Positions 7,949 through 14,744 of a stretch of DNA of 64,000 bases are shown here, one piece after another; the first letter of the stretch is position 1; every line of letters begins with the position of its first letter. The DNA lies in NCBI GenBank assembly GCA_045807125.1, contig JBJMHZ010000052.1, positions 62,001 to 126,000 of the forward strand, given 5' to 3'. The DNA is from JBJMHZ01 sp045807125 (GTDB lineage: Bacteria > Actinomycetota > Actinomycetes > JAWWOL01). Both the position numbers and the translations under genes were made by a program. The notes below the pieces were generated by a model. It saw only the letters and a program-made list of their open reading frames with translations. It was not told the DNA's origin and did no database searches.

Positions 7949-8668
7949 TCACCGGAAGCGGACGGTGCTCAGCGCGCCCGCGCTGCGCAGCTCCCCCGCG
8001 AAGTCGACCAGCGCGCTGAGCGTCACCTCGATGTCGATGCCGCCGAACCGGCCGGGGCTCATGTCGGTGCCCGGGCCGGGGCTGATCTCGGTGCCAGGTG
8101 AGCTCTTCTCGGTGCCAGCGAACGCCTGCCCGGGGCTGATCTCCGTCCCCGGCGAGCTCATCTCCGTGCCCCGGAAGACCGCCGAGCTGATCTCAGTGCC
8201 GTGGCCCGGGCTGATCTCGGTGCCGGGCGAGCTCATCTCCGTACCGGCGAAGACGGATCCGCCCCGCCCGCCGCGGAGGACGGTGATGAGCGCGCGCAGC
8301 ATGTCGGACTGGACGGAGAAGACGTCCTGTCCCTCGCCGGCCGCGCGCACGATCGCCAGCAGCGTCTGCTCGTCGCCGTCGCGCGACAGCGCGCGAGCGA
8401 AGTCCTGCGCGAACTCGTCACCGCTCGGGACCTCTGCGCTCCGGCTCGCGTAGGTCTGCAGCCAGCCCAGCAGGCGCGGGTTGGAGACCATCGCGTAGAC
8501 CAGATGGTTGGCCGCCGCCGCGGCATCCGGGTCGAGCCGCTGGCCCGAGACGTACTCGCTCAGGAGCTGCGCCGGATCGGTGACGAACTGCTCGCGCAGC
8601 AGGTAGTCCGAGGCTGACGCCCGGAACAGGGCTTGGATGCGGCGCTGGTCACGCAGATGGGACGCCAT
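7949..8668 (-). CDS. Repeat protein with eight GT(E/D)xS units; candidate multi-core peptide precursor
   Basis: A 239-residue protein not assigned to any family. Residues 1-70 are helical and leader-like (YLLREQFVTDPAQLLSEYVS; compare, loosely, Nif11/nitrile-hydratase-type leaders), and residues 85-133 are a second helical region. Residues 142-206 hold eight copies of GTE(M/I/K)S or GTDMS, most followed by SPG or PG, starting at residues 142, 149, 157, 167, 174, 185, 192 and 200. A 30-residue hydrophobic tail follows. Start taken as the ATG at 8668, which has GGGAG upstream; a longer reading to 8719 lacks support. The operon holds three 2OG oxygenases, an aldo-keto reductase and an FkbM methyltransferase, so post-translational modification of the repeats is a reasonable hypothesis. 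It could instead be a structural or scaffold protein. The opposite strand is also open here because of the repeats, but the operon context favours this strand. Confidence 0.6.
   Translation of the reverse strand: MASHLRDQRRIQALFRASASDYLLREQFVTDPAQLLSEYVSGQRLDPDAAAAANHLVYAMVSNPRLLGWLQTYASRSAEVPSGDEFAQDFARALSRDGDEQTLLAIVRAAGEGQDVFSVQSDMLRALITVLRGGRGGSVFAGTEMSSPGTEISPGHGTEISSAVFRGTEMSSPGTEISPGQAFAGTEKSSPGTEISPGPGTDMSPGRFGGIDIEVTLSALVDFAGELRSAGALSTVRFR
8051..8245 (-). repeat. Degenerate DNA repeat encoding the GT(E/D)xS units
   Basis: Eight imperfect units of 21 to 33 bases, with units carrying GTGCCGGG-like and GAGCTCATCTC-like words on the + strand. The period is variable but always a multiple of three, and the encoded residues are conserved more tightly than the spacing, as expected for a selected coding repeat rather than a free minisatellite. 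Confidence 0.7.
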
Positions 8669-8771
8669 AGGAGCTCCCAGGAAAGGGGGTGTGACCGGAC
8701 GGCTGGATGACCCACGCAAGGCGATGGTTCGACCCTACGGAGGTCCCGCGAAGAACGCAAGGCCGCCCGGT

Positions 8772-9731
8772 TCAGCGGAGGATCTGCTCGATGCGCGCCA
8801 CGACCTCGGGCGTCACCAGTGGTACGACCTCGAGCGCAGCGAGGTTCTCGCGCAGCTGCGCGGGGGCGCTCGCTCCCAGGATCACGCTGGACACCGCAGG
8901 GTTCAGCGTGCACCACGCGATGGCCAGTTGGGCAACGCTGCAGCCGAGCTCGCGCGCCAGTGCAGCCAAGTCCGCAACTCGTTGGTTGCGCTCGGCATCG
9001 ACGAGCGACCGCTGCAGCCATGCATAGCCGGGCAGCGCAGCGCGGCTGCCGGCAGGCACGCCGTGGAGGTACTTGCCGGTGAGGACGCCAGACGCGAGCG
9101 GGCTCCAGGTCATCAGGCCGAGTCCGAGCTCGCTGGCGAGTCCGCGGTAGTCCTCTTCGACGCGGCGGCGCGCGAAGAGGTTGTACTCGGGCTGCTCGAC
9201 GACTGGCTTGCGCAGGCCGTACCGGTCGGCCAGCTCCCATGCGGCGCGGACGTCCTCCGGCGGCCACTCCGACGTGCCCCAGTACAGCGCCTTGCCCGCG
9301 GCCACGATGTCGGAGAGCGCCCACACCACCTCCTCGACGGGCGTCTCCGGATCGCGGCGATGGCACAGGAGCAGGTCGACGAAGGGCGTGCGCAGCCGCT
9401 CGAGGCAACCGTCGACGGCCTGCATGAGGTACTTGCGGTTCAGCGTGCTCCGCAGGTGCGGCCAGTCGTGCAGTCCCCAGTACAGCTTCGTGGACAGCAC
9501 GTACGTGGAGCGATCCCACCCCAGGTTCTCGATGGCCGCGCCGAGCAACCACTCCGCCCGTCCGCCGGCGTAGGTCTCCGCCGTGTCGAAGAGGGTGACG
9601 CCGGCCTGCCGGGCCACGGCCAGGCAGTCCCTGGCCACCTCCGGCGAGATCTGCTCGGCGAACGTCACCCACGATCCGTACGAGAGGACGCTCACCTTCA
9701 GCCCGGAGCTGCCCAGCCGGCGGTACTCCAC
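8772..9731 (-). CDS. Aldo-keto reductase, Kv-beta-like (AKR6-type)
   Basis: NAD(P)H-dependent oxidoreductase of 319 residues reducing aldehydes or ketones. The catalytic tetrad is visible: Asp and Tyr in LFDTAETYAGGRAE, Lys in LSTKLYW, His in LLLCHRRDPET. The NADPH-binding C-terminal part is WSPLASGVLTGKY and SSVILGASAPAQL. Overall it resembles voltage-gated potassium-channel beta-subunit-like reductases such as YghZ. The start is GTG at 9731, one base after the TGA of the upstream oxygenase gene, so translation is probably coupled. Within the proposed locus it could reduce a carbonyl made by an oxygenase or interconvert an alcohol with the ketone used by the aminotransferase; that is inference. 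Confidence 0.9.
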   Translation of the reverse strand: MEYRRLGSSGLKVSVLSYGSWVTFAEQISPEVARDCLAVARQAGVTLFDTAETYAGGRAEWLLGAAIENLGWDRSTYVLSTKLYWGLHDWPHLRSTLNRKYLMQAVDGCLERLRTPFVDLLLCHRRDPETPVEEVVWALSDIVAAGKALYWGTSEWPPEDVRAAWELADRYGLRKPVVEQPEYNLFARRRVEEDYRGLASELGLGLMTWSPLASGVLTGKYLHGVPAGSRAALPGYAWLQRSLVDAERNQRVADLAALARELGCSVAQLAIAWCTLNPAVSSVILGASAPAQLRENLAALEVVPLVTPEVVARIEQILR

Positions 9732-9732
9732 G

Positions 9733-10407
9733 TCAGCGCCGGAGGAAGAAGCCGGCCAGCGTCGTGCGCACGTGGTCGCCCGCGCTCGGGTCGACGCGGG
9801 TGATGAGGTGCGGCCGGCCGGGGCCCACGAGCACGAGCCGGTTCGGCCGCGGGAACACGCATGTCGCCAGACCGGGCCCGACCTCGTCCTCGACCATCCA
9901 CCCGGTCGTCCCTTGCGGCCAGCGCCCGCCGGCGAGCGGCTCCTCGTCGAGCAGCAGGAGCTCGCCTCCCCAGTGGATGCCCCAGCGGGGATGCGCGAAG
10001 TACGTGAACGCCCCGCTGTAGGCACCGCCGTCGCGATGCAGCGACAGCGCGCTACCGACCGGATACAGCCAGGGCGCGAGGAACATCGCCGCCCACTCCT
10101 CGCCCTCCACCCCCACGACGTGCTGATGCTCGGCGGCCAGGCCACGCACCGCGTCGATGAGCTCGTCGACGACAGTGGCCGTCGGGTACTGCGCACCCGG
10201 CCGGGGATGCATGCCCGTCGGGTCGTAGTGGACGGCGCCACCCCGCAGTGGCGAGCCGTCGCCCAGCCGCCACGCCTTGTCCCAGCCGCGCGCGTGGACG
10301 GAGGCGTACTGCCCGTGCGCGAGCTCGCGACCGAGCTGGGCGAACGCCTCCGCGTCGAGCACGTCGTCGACCACGACGACATCGGGAGCGACCAGGACCG
10401 GCTTCAC
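9733..10407 (-). CDS. 2-oxoglutarate/Fe(II) oxygenase
   Basis: A 224-residue single-domain oxygenase. DVVVVDDVLDAEAF begins the fold; SLHRDGGAYSG gives the HxD iron ligands; GPGRPHLITRVD gives the distal histidine; and DHVRTTLAGFFLRR supplies the 2-oxoglutarate-binding arginine and the last strand. The arrangement is that of the prolyl hydroxylase superfamily. The start is GTG at 10407, overlapping the upstream TGA by four bases (GTGA), a mark of translational coupling with the previous oxygenase. It is the second of three non-identical 2OG oxygenases in the operon. Confidence 0.82.
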   Translation of the reverse strand: MKPVLVAPDVVVVDDVLDAEAFAQLGRELAHGQYASVHARGWDKAWRLGDGSPLRGGAVHYDPTGMHPRPGAQYPTATVVDELIDAVRGLAAEHQHVVGVEGEEWAAMFLAPWLYPVGSALSLHRDGGAYSGAFTYFAHPRWGIHWGGELLLLDEEPLAGGRWPQGTTGWMVEDEVGPGLATCVFPRPNRLVLVGPGRPHLITRVDPSAGDHVRTTLAGFFLRR

Positions 10408-10988
10408 GCTCGTTCCCACACGGCCTCGGGATGCGGCACCAGCCACCGCGGGAACGCCTGGTAGCGCCGGTCGAGGGCCTGCCCGCGGTGCGGGCCGTCG
10501 GCGCGGACGAAGTTCATGAACACCTGGCCGAAGTCCTCCCCGAGGAAGGCGTCGCGCCAGTGGTCGATCGTCGCGCCGTGGAAGACGACGGCGTCGCCCG
10601 CCCCCTGGTCGACGGCCTGCCCGGTGGCGAAGCAGATCGGCGGTGGCGCTGCGCCCCGGTGACCGACGTGGACGCTGGCGACGATCTCGCATGCCTCGCG
10701 ATCGTGGTGCGGGCGGAGCGTGTCGCCGTGCGCGTAGAGCCGCGCATAGCAGTACGTCGGCAGCAGCGGACCGCCGGCCACCGCCTCGACCTGCGGCAGC
10801 ACGCTCAGGTGGAAGGCGTCGAGGGTGGAGTCGCCCCAGAAGCTCAGCGCCGTCGGCATGTGGTCGTCGCGCCGGCCCTCTCCGCGATGCCCGCGGAGCA
10901 CCAGCGTGGCGTAGAGCATCCGGGCGAGACGCTGGTCGATGAACCCAGGCACGACCACCACGCCGCTGGTGCCGAGCGACTGGGCCAC
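10404..10988 (-). CDS. 2-oxoglutarate/Fe(II) oxygenase, first gene of the left operon
   Basis: About 194 residues. GVVVVPGFIDQRLARMLYATL opens the domain in the manner of other 2OG oxygenases. Iron ligands are seen in RPHHDREACE (HxD) and near DHWRDAFLGEDFGQ, with an Arg in FMNFVRADGP. The start is uncertain: GTG at 10988 gives a domain-sized protein but has only a weak GCGAG ribosome site; longer reading frames run into the control region. It ends in a four-base overlap with the next oxygenase. Being first in the operon, its transcript must start within 10989-11160. Confidence 0.72.
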   Translation of the reverse strand: MAQSLGTSGVVVVPGFIDQRLARMLYATLVLRGHRGEGRRDDHMPTALSFWGDSTLDAFHLSVLPQVEAVAGGPLLPTYCYARLYAHGDTLRPHHDREACEIVASVHVGHRGAAPPPICFATGQAVDQGAGDAVVFHGATIDHWRDAFLGEDFGQVFMNFVRADGPHRGQALDRRYQAFPRWLVPHPEAVWERA

Positions 10989-11159
10989 CTCGCGAACATA
11001 CGGCCGCGCCCATGGCCCGTCCAGGCTCCCTTCCTCGCACCGGGCCGCCGCCCGAAATGTCCGCTCGGGTGGCGGCCGGCGTGCCGGCCATGGGACGACC
11101 GGCGGCCGGTGCCCCACCACGAGCCGGTTCGCCTTCGTACTGGGTGGTATGTCATCCGA

Positions 11160-11189
11160 TTGACACCCGAGAACGGGCCCGTCTACGGT
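11160..11189 (+). promoter_or_regulatory. Sigma-70-type promoter for the right biosynthetic operon
   Basis: TTGACA at 11160-11165, an 18-base spacer, then TACGGT at 11184-11189. Transcription would start near 11195, about 130 bases before the SGNH gene. It lies in the 0.34-kb non-coding gap (10989-11325) between the two divergent operons, which otherwise holds the 10-base repeats below and no gene. Confidence 0.5.
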
Positions 11190-11210
11190 GGCCCGGTTGG
11201 GATGAACGCA

Positions 11211-11240
11211 GGTAATTGCAGGCAATCGCCGGCAATCGCG
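11211..11240 (+). repeat. Three tandem 10-base repeats in the divergent control region
   Basis: GGTAATTGCA, GGCAATCGCC and GGCAATCGCG follow each other without gaps, just downstream of the predicted start of transcription. A spacing of one helical turn is what a cooperatively binding regulator would use. It would lie in the 5' untranslated leader of the right operon, so an RNA-level role is also possible. Confidence 0.45.
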
Positions 11241-11325
11241 CCGTGCACAACGGGGGCGTCCAGCACGTCTCACGGGCGCTCGTTCACGTCGTCGCGCCGC
11301 TCAAGCCCTCCGGGGAGGCTTGACC

Positions 11326-12366
11326 ATGATGTCCGCACGCGCGGAGCTGACGCCGCAGATGCGCGAGTACGCCGAGAAGTTCGACGACCGCGGCGAGATC
11401 CGTTGGCTCCCCTACCTGATGTACTTCCACGCCACGAACCACCGCTCCGAGGTCGTCAACACCGACGCGCTCGGCTTCCGGATCGCGCACGGCCCCGCCG
11501 GCGAGCAGGCGTCGGCCGGCGGCAGCGTACCGGCCGGCCCGGTGCGGCTCATGGCCGGAAGCTCGACCGTGCTCGGCATCGGGGCCACCTCCGACGCCGC
11601 GACCCTGCCGTCGCGCCTGTGGTCGAAGCACGCGCCGGCCACCCCGTGGCTCAACTTCGGCGGGCGCAGCCACAACTCCACGCAGGAGCTGCTGCTCTTC
11701 ACCCTCTACCGGCACCTGCTCCCGAAGGTCGACCACATCGTCCTCCTCTCCGGCTTCAACGATCTGGGCCTGTCCCGGCTGCCGGCGTCGCTGCAAGGCG
11801 ACCACGGCGCGTTCTTCAACTGCGTCGAGCACTTCGAGGCGATGGCGGCGCTCAGTGACCGGCACCGTGCCCGGCGCAAGAAGCCGTCCCGCGCGCTCGG
11901 GGTCGGCACGCGCCGCTCGTCGGTGCCCACCGCGCCCGTCGACGAGGCGGTTCCCGAGCTGCCCGAGCAGATCGCGCACGCCGTCGAGCTGACCACCCGG
12001 CACCTAGCGACCTGGCGGCTGCTCGCCGACGGCATGGGCGCCCGACTGACGTACGCGCTCCAGCCGCTCGCGACGTGGGTCCGCGACGAACCGGCGCCGC
12101 AGGAGCGCCGGCTGTTCGCCGAGCTCGACGCGATCGCCGACTTCGGACGCGCGTACGGCGACATCGCGTCCCGGGAGTCGGGACGCCGTTACTCGGCGGC
12201 GCTGCGCGACGGCTGCGCGCGCATCGGCGTCCCGTTCCTAGACATGAACGACGTCCTCGCCGACGCGATCGGCAGCGACGACTGGCTCTTCGTCGACCGC
12301 ATCCACTTCACCGACGACGGCTACGACCTCGTCGCCGGCCTGCTCGCCGAGGCCCTCGACCTGTAA
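11326..12366 (+). CDS. SGNH/GDSL-type hydrolase or acyl/carbamoyl-transfer protein
   Basis: A 346-residue protein with SGNH fold landmarks: nucleophile block MAGSSTVLGIGAT (Ser), NFGGRSHNS (oxyanion Gly), LLSGFNDLG (Asn), and DRIHFTDDGY (catalytic Asp and His). No signal peptide, so cytosolic. The family cleaves or transfers acyl groups; the saxitoxin cluster also has a GDSL-type member (SxtL) with its carbamoyltransferase, which is a suggestive parallel only. The ATG at 11326 has GGGAGG at 11313-11318, spacing 7. It is the first gene of the right operon, followed after 60 bp by the 28-residue peptide gene. Confidence 0.78.
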   Translation: MMSARAELTPQMREYAEKFDDRGEIRWLPYLMYFHATNHRSEVVNTDALGFRIAHGPAGEQASAGGSVPAGPVRLMAGSSTVLGIGATSDAATLPSRLWSKHAPATPWLNFGGRSHNSTQELLLFTLYRHLLPKVDHIVLLSGFNDLGLSRLPASLQGDHGAFFNCVEHFEAMAALSDRHRARRKKPSRALGVGTRRSSVPTAPVDEAVPELPEQIAHAVELTTRHLATWRLLADGMGARLTYALQPLATWVRDEPAPQERRLFAELDAIADFGRAYGDIASRESGRRYSAALRDGCARIGVPFLDMNDVLADAIGSDDWLFVDRIHFTDDGYDLVAGLLAEALDL

Positions 12367-12426
12367 GCAGTCGAGGGCTCGGCCGACCAGTTCCCCCGTC
12401 CTACCCACTGCGAGGAGGCGAGCGTC

Positions 12427-12513
12427 GTGTCACTGCTTCGCCGTATCAGAGCCCTGTTCAGCCGCAAGCAGCAGCCGGACCGCAAGGACGCATCCATCTA
12501 CCCGATGTTCTGA
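12427..12513 (+). CDS. 28-residue basic peptide of unknown function
   Basis: A short open frame from GTG 12427 to TGA 12511-12513, with a strong GGAGG at 12414-12418 (spacing 8). The peptide begins MSLLRRIRALFSRKQQ, an amphipathic basic helix, and ends KDASIYPMF. The ending is reminiscent of the IYTLF-type end of DUF5989/SxtK small proteins found with NodU-type carbamoyltransferases, but it is too short for a firm call. The diiron-enzyme gene starts two bases after its stop, so it may also serve to couple translation. Alternatives: a peptide substrate, a membrane anchor or a leader peptide. Confidence 0.6.
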   Translation: MSLLRRIRALFSRKQQPDRKDASIYPMF

Positions 12514-12515
12514 CG

Positions 12516-14744
12516 GTGCCGTCCGTGCCTTCCCTGTCATCGTCCCTGCTCTCCCTGCCGTCCGTGCCGTCATCGCCCCGTGCGGCGCTCGCGGCCGAGC
12601 GGTCGCCGCAGGGTGTGGAGCCCGCCCCGGCGGGGACCGGGCTGCGCGAGCTCTACGTGCACGCCTGCGACGCCGAGGGCGAGCTCGCGCTGCGCCGGGT
12701 GGCGCCGGCGCTGCGCACCGAGCTGCACCGCCTCGTCCCCGACCCGCCGGCAGCGCTGGCCGTGCTGCGCGAGGAGGCGATCGCGTGGTCGGCGCGGGAC
12801 TCGGCCCGGTACCGGGCGTTGGGCGATGACGGCGACGACCTCGCGACCGTGCAGGCGATGGCCCGCCGCGTCGCGCTGGGCTGCGCACCGCTCGGTCTGC
12901 TGTCCGGCGCGTGGTTGCAGTGGCTGACCGCGCCCGGCAACTCCGACTCGCCCTTCGGGCTGGCCGTCCTCGCGGCGTACGCGACCGACGTCGGCGTGGG
13001 GCGCGCCGAGGGGTCGCGCGGCAGCGCGTACCTCGCGCTGCTGCGGCAGTTGTCGGTCGCCACGTACGCGGTGCCCGCCGGCCGGCTGGCCGCCGACCGG
13101 CGCGTTCCCGACTCGGCCCTCTACCTGCCGGCGATCCTCCTGGCGATGAGCCGGCACCCGGACGAGCTCGCCGCCGAGATCGCGGGGGCCGACCTGTGCC
13201 TGCGCGCCATCGGCCCGCCGCCGGCGCTGGTCCTCGTTCGCGACGCGGGCCTCACGAGCGCCGACTGGGACGCGCTCGACCCGCGCATCAGGCGGGAGCC
13301 GGACAGCGCGTCGGGGCTCGCCCTGATGACCGACGCGGTGGCCGCCGTCGGCACCGCGGGCGAGGCGGCGAAGCGCATCCGCACCGGGTTCGCGTGGGCG
13401 CTCGCGGCGGTGCAGCGCTGGAGCGCCGGCCTCCACGACGACGTGCGGGCGACGCGCGACCCAAGGCACGAGATGGCCGAGCTGCTGCGCGCGCGGGCGC
13501 ACGAGGCGGCGGTCTACCACCAGGGCTTCCGGCTCCAGGGCCGGCCGCTCTCGGCGTGGATGGCCGACTGCGAGCGCGACACCGACGGCCTGCTCGACGC
13601 GCTCGCCGGCAGCAAGCTGGTGCATCCGGGCCGGGCCGACCGCAGCCCGCTCGTGCGCGGCCTGATCAGCGAGCGCGGCGCGATGTTCCGGGTGCTCTCG
13701 CCGGACGACCTGGCCGTCATCCGGCGGTGGATCGACTCGCTGCCCAGCGACGGCGCCAGGGCCGGTACGGTGCGACCGCCCGCGGTGCGACCGCCCGCGG
13801 TGCGCGTGCCCGAGCCACTGCTCCGCGCCGAACGAGAGCCGGGGCGCTCCCCCGCCGACCTGCGCGAGGCGTACCACCTGCTCCAGCGGCGCACCGACAC
13901 GGTGGCGTTGCGCCGGTACGCGCTCGGCTACGTGCGGGGCTGGTTGGTGCGCTCGGCCCACCGCATCGAGCGCAGCGACCACCCGCTGCCCGCGCGCTGG
14001 GGGCCGGAAGGGCTGCGGCCGTGGCTGGCGCGACAGTACGACGAGCATGCGCGCGCCTTCGAGGAGAGCGCGAGCATGCCGCTGCCCTCCCACGAGGCGC
14101 TGATCGAGGAGACGATCCAGCTCGCGCCGCTCACCCTCATCGACGGGAGCTGGCTGCAGGGCTTCACCGACCACGGCCACGCGTCGTCCGAGATCGGCCA
14201 CTTCCTGTTCGAGACGTACTGGGACGAGCTCGGCAACGGCGACGCCGGGCTCAACCACCCGCTGATCTACCGCGAGGTGCTCGCCGACATGGGCGCGCAA
14301 CCGCCGCCGACCGCATCCATCGAGTTCGCCCGGTGGCCGCGGTTCGCGGAAGCGTCGTTCGAGCTGCCGGTCTACTGGCTGTGCATCGGGCGGTTCCCGC
14401 AGACGTTCCTGCCGGAGATCCTCGGCCTCAACCTGGCCATGGAGCTCTCCGGCGTCGGCGGCACCTACCGCCGGGCGCACCTCGCGCTGAAGCAACACGG
14501 CTACAGCACCCGGTTCGTCGACATCCACAACACCATCGACAACGTGGCGACGGGGCACTCGGCATGGGCCGCCGACGCGCTCGACGCGTACCTGTCCGCG
14601 CTCGGCGACTCGCACGGTGCGGCGGCGCGCGGCGCCGCCTGGCAACGGATTCGCGTCGGCTACCGCTCGCTCAACCCACCCACCGACCGGCGGGCGCGCC
14701 GGGCCGGCCGGCGAGCCCGGCAGCCGGAGGCGACCCATGCCTGA
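12516..14744 (+). CDS. Haem-oxygenase-like diiron oxidase (iron-containing redox enzyme) with large N-terminal domain
   Basis: About 742 residues. The C-terminal part, from about residue 500, is an iron-containing redox enzyme domain (Haem_oxygenas_2/HDO class, the family of SznF, UndA, BesC and RohS). Candidate metal ligands lie in SSEIGHFLFETYWDELGNGD, in EILGLNLAMEL, and in DIHNTIDNVATGHS. Known chemistry is O2-dependent N-hydroxylation, N-nitrosation, decarboxylation or C-C cleavage. Residues 1-480 are helical and unassigned, with a GTVRPPAVRPPAV repeat near 417-430. The start is GTG at 12516, two bases after the 28-residue peptide's stop; a GTG at 12525 is possible. In a cluster with an amidinotransferase, guanidine N-oxidation (SznF-like) is an attractive hypothesis, not shown. 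Confidence 0.8.
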   Translation: MPSVPSLSSSLLSLPSVPSSPRAALAAERSPQGVEPAPAGTGLRELYVHACDAEGELALRRVAPALRTELHRLVPDPPAALAVLREEAIAWSARDSARYRALGDDGDDLATVQAMARRVALGCAPLGLLSGAWLQWLTAPGNSDSPFGLAVLAAYATDVGVGRAEGSRGSAYLALLRQLSVATYAVPAGRLAADRRVPDSALYLPAILLAMSRHPDELAAEIAGADLCLRAIGPPPALVLVRDAGLTSADWDALDPRIRREPDSASGLALMTDAVAAVGTAGEAAKRIRTGFAWALAAVQRWSAGLHDDVRATRDPRHEMAELLRARAHEAAVYHQGFRLQGRPLSAWMADCERDTDGLLDALAGSKLVHPGRADRSPLVRGLISERGAMFRVLSPDDLAVIRRWIDSLPSDGARAGTVRPPAVRPPAVRVPEPLLRAEREPGRSPADLREAYHLLQRRTDTVALRRYALGYVRGWLVRSAHRIERSDHPLPARWGPEGLRPWLARQYDEHARAFEESASMPLPSHEALIEETIQLAPLTLIDGSWLQGFTDHGHASSEIGHFLFETYWDELGNGDAGLNHPLIYREVLADMGAQPPPTASIEFARWPRFAEASFELPVYWLCIGRFPQTFLPEILGLNLAMELSGVGGTYRRAHLALKQHGYSTRFVDIHNTIDNVATGHSAWAADALDAYLSALGDSHGAAARGAAWQRIRVGYRSLNPPTDRRARRAGRRARQPEATHA

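Noticed and set aside
7965..8453. A + strand frame with repeated LISVPG units opposite the repeat protein.
   Set aside because: The repetition is the mirror of the GT(E/D)xS codons; no ribosome site or + strand neighbour supports it, and the minus-strand operon is continuous.
11211..11240. The 10-base repeats as a riboswitch or tRNA-like leader.
   Set aside because: No paired stems or known ligand-binding core can be drawn; they are direct repeats only.
12075..12515. Extension of the diiron-enzyme frame upstream to 12075.
   Set aside because: It overlaps the well-supported SGNH gene in another frame and reads as Arg-rich shadow sequence.
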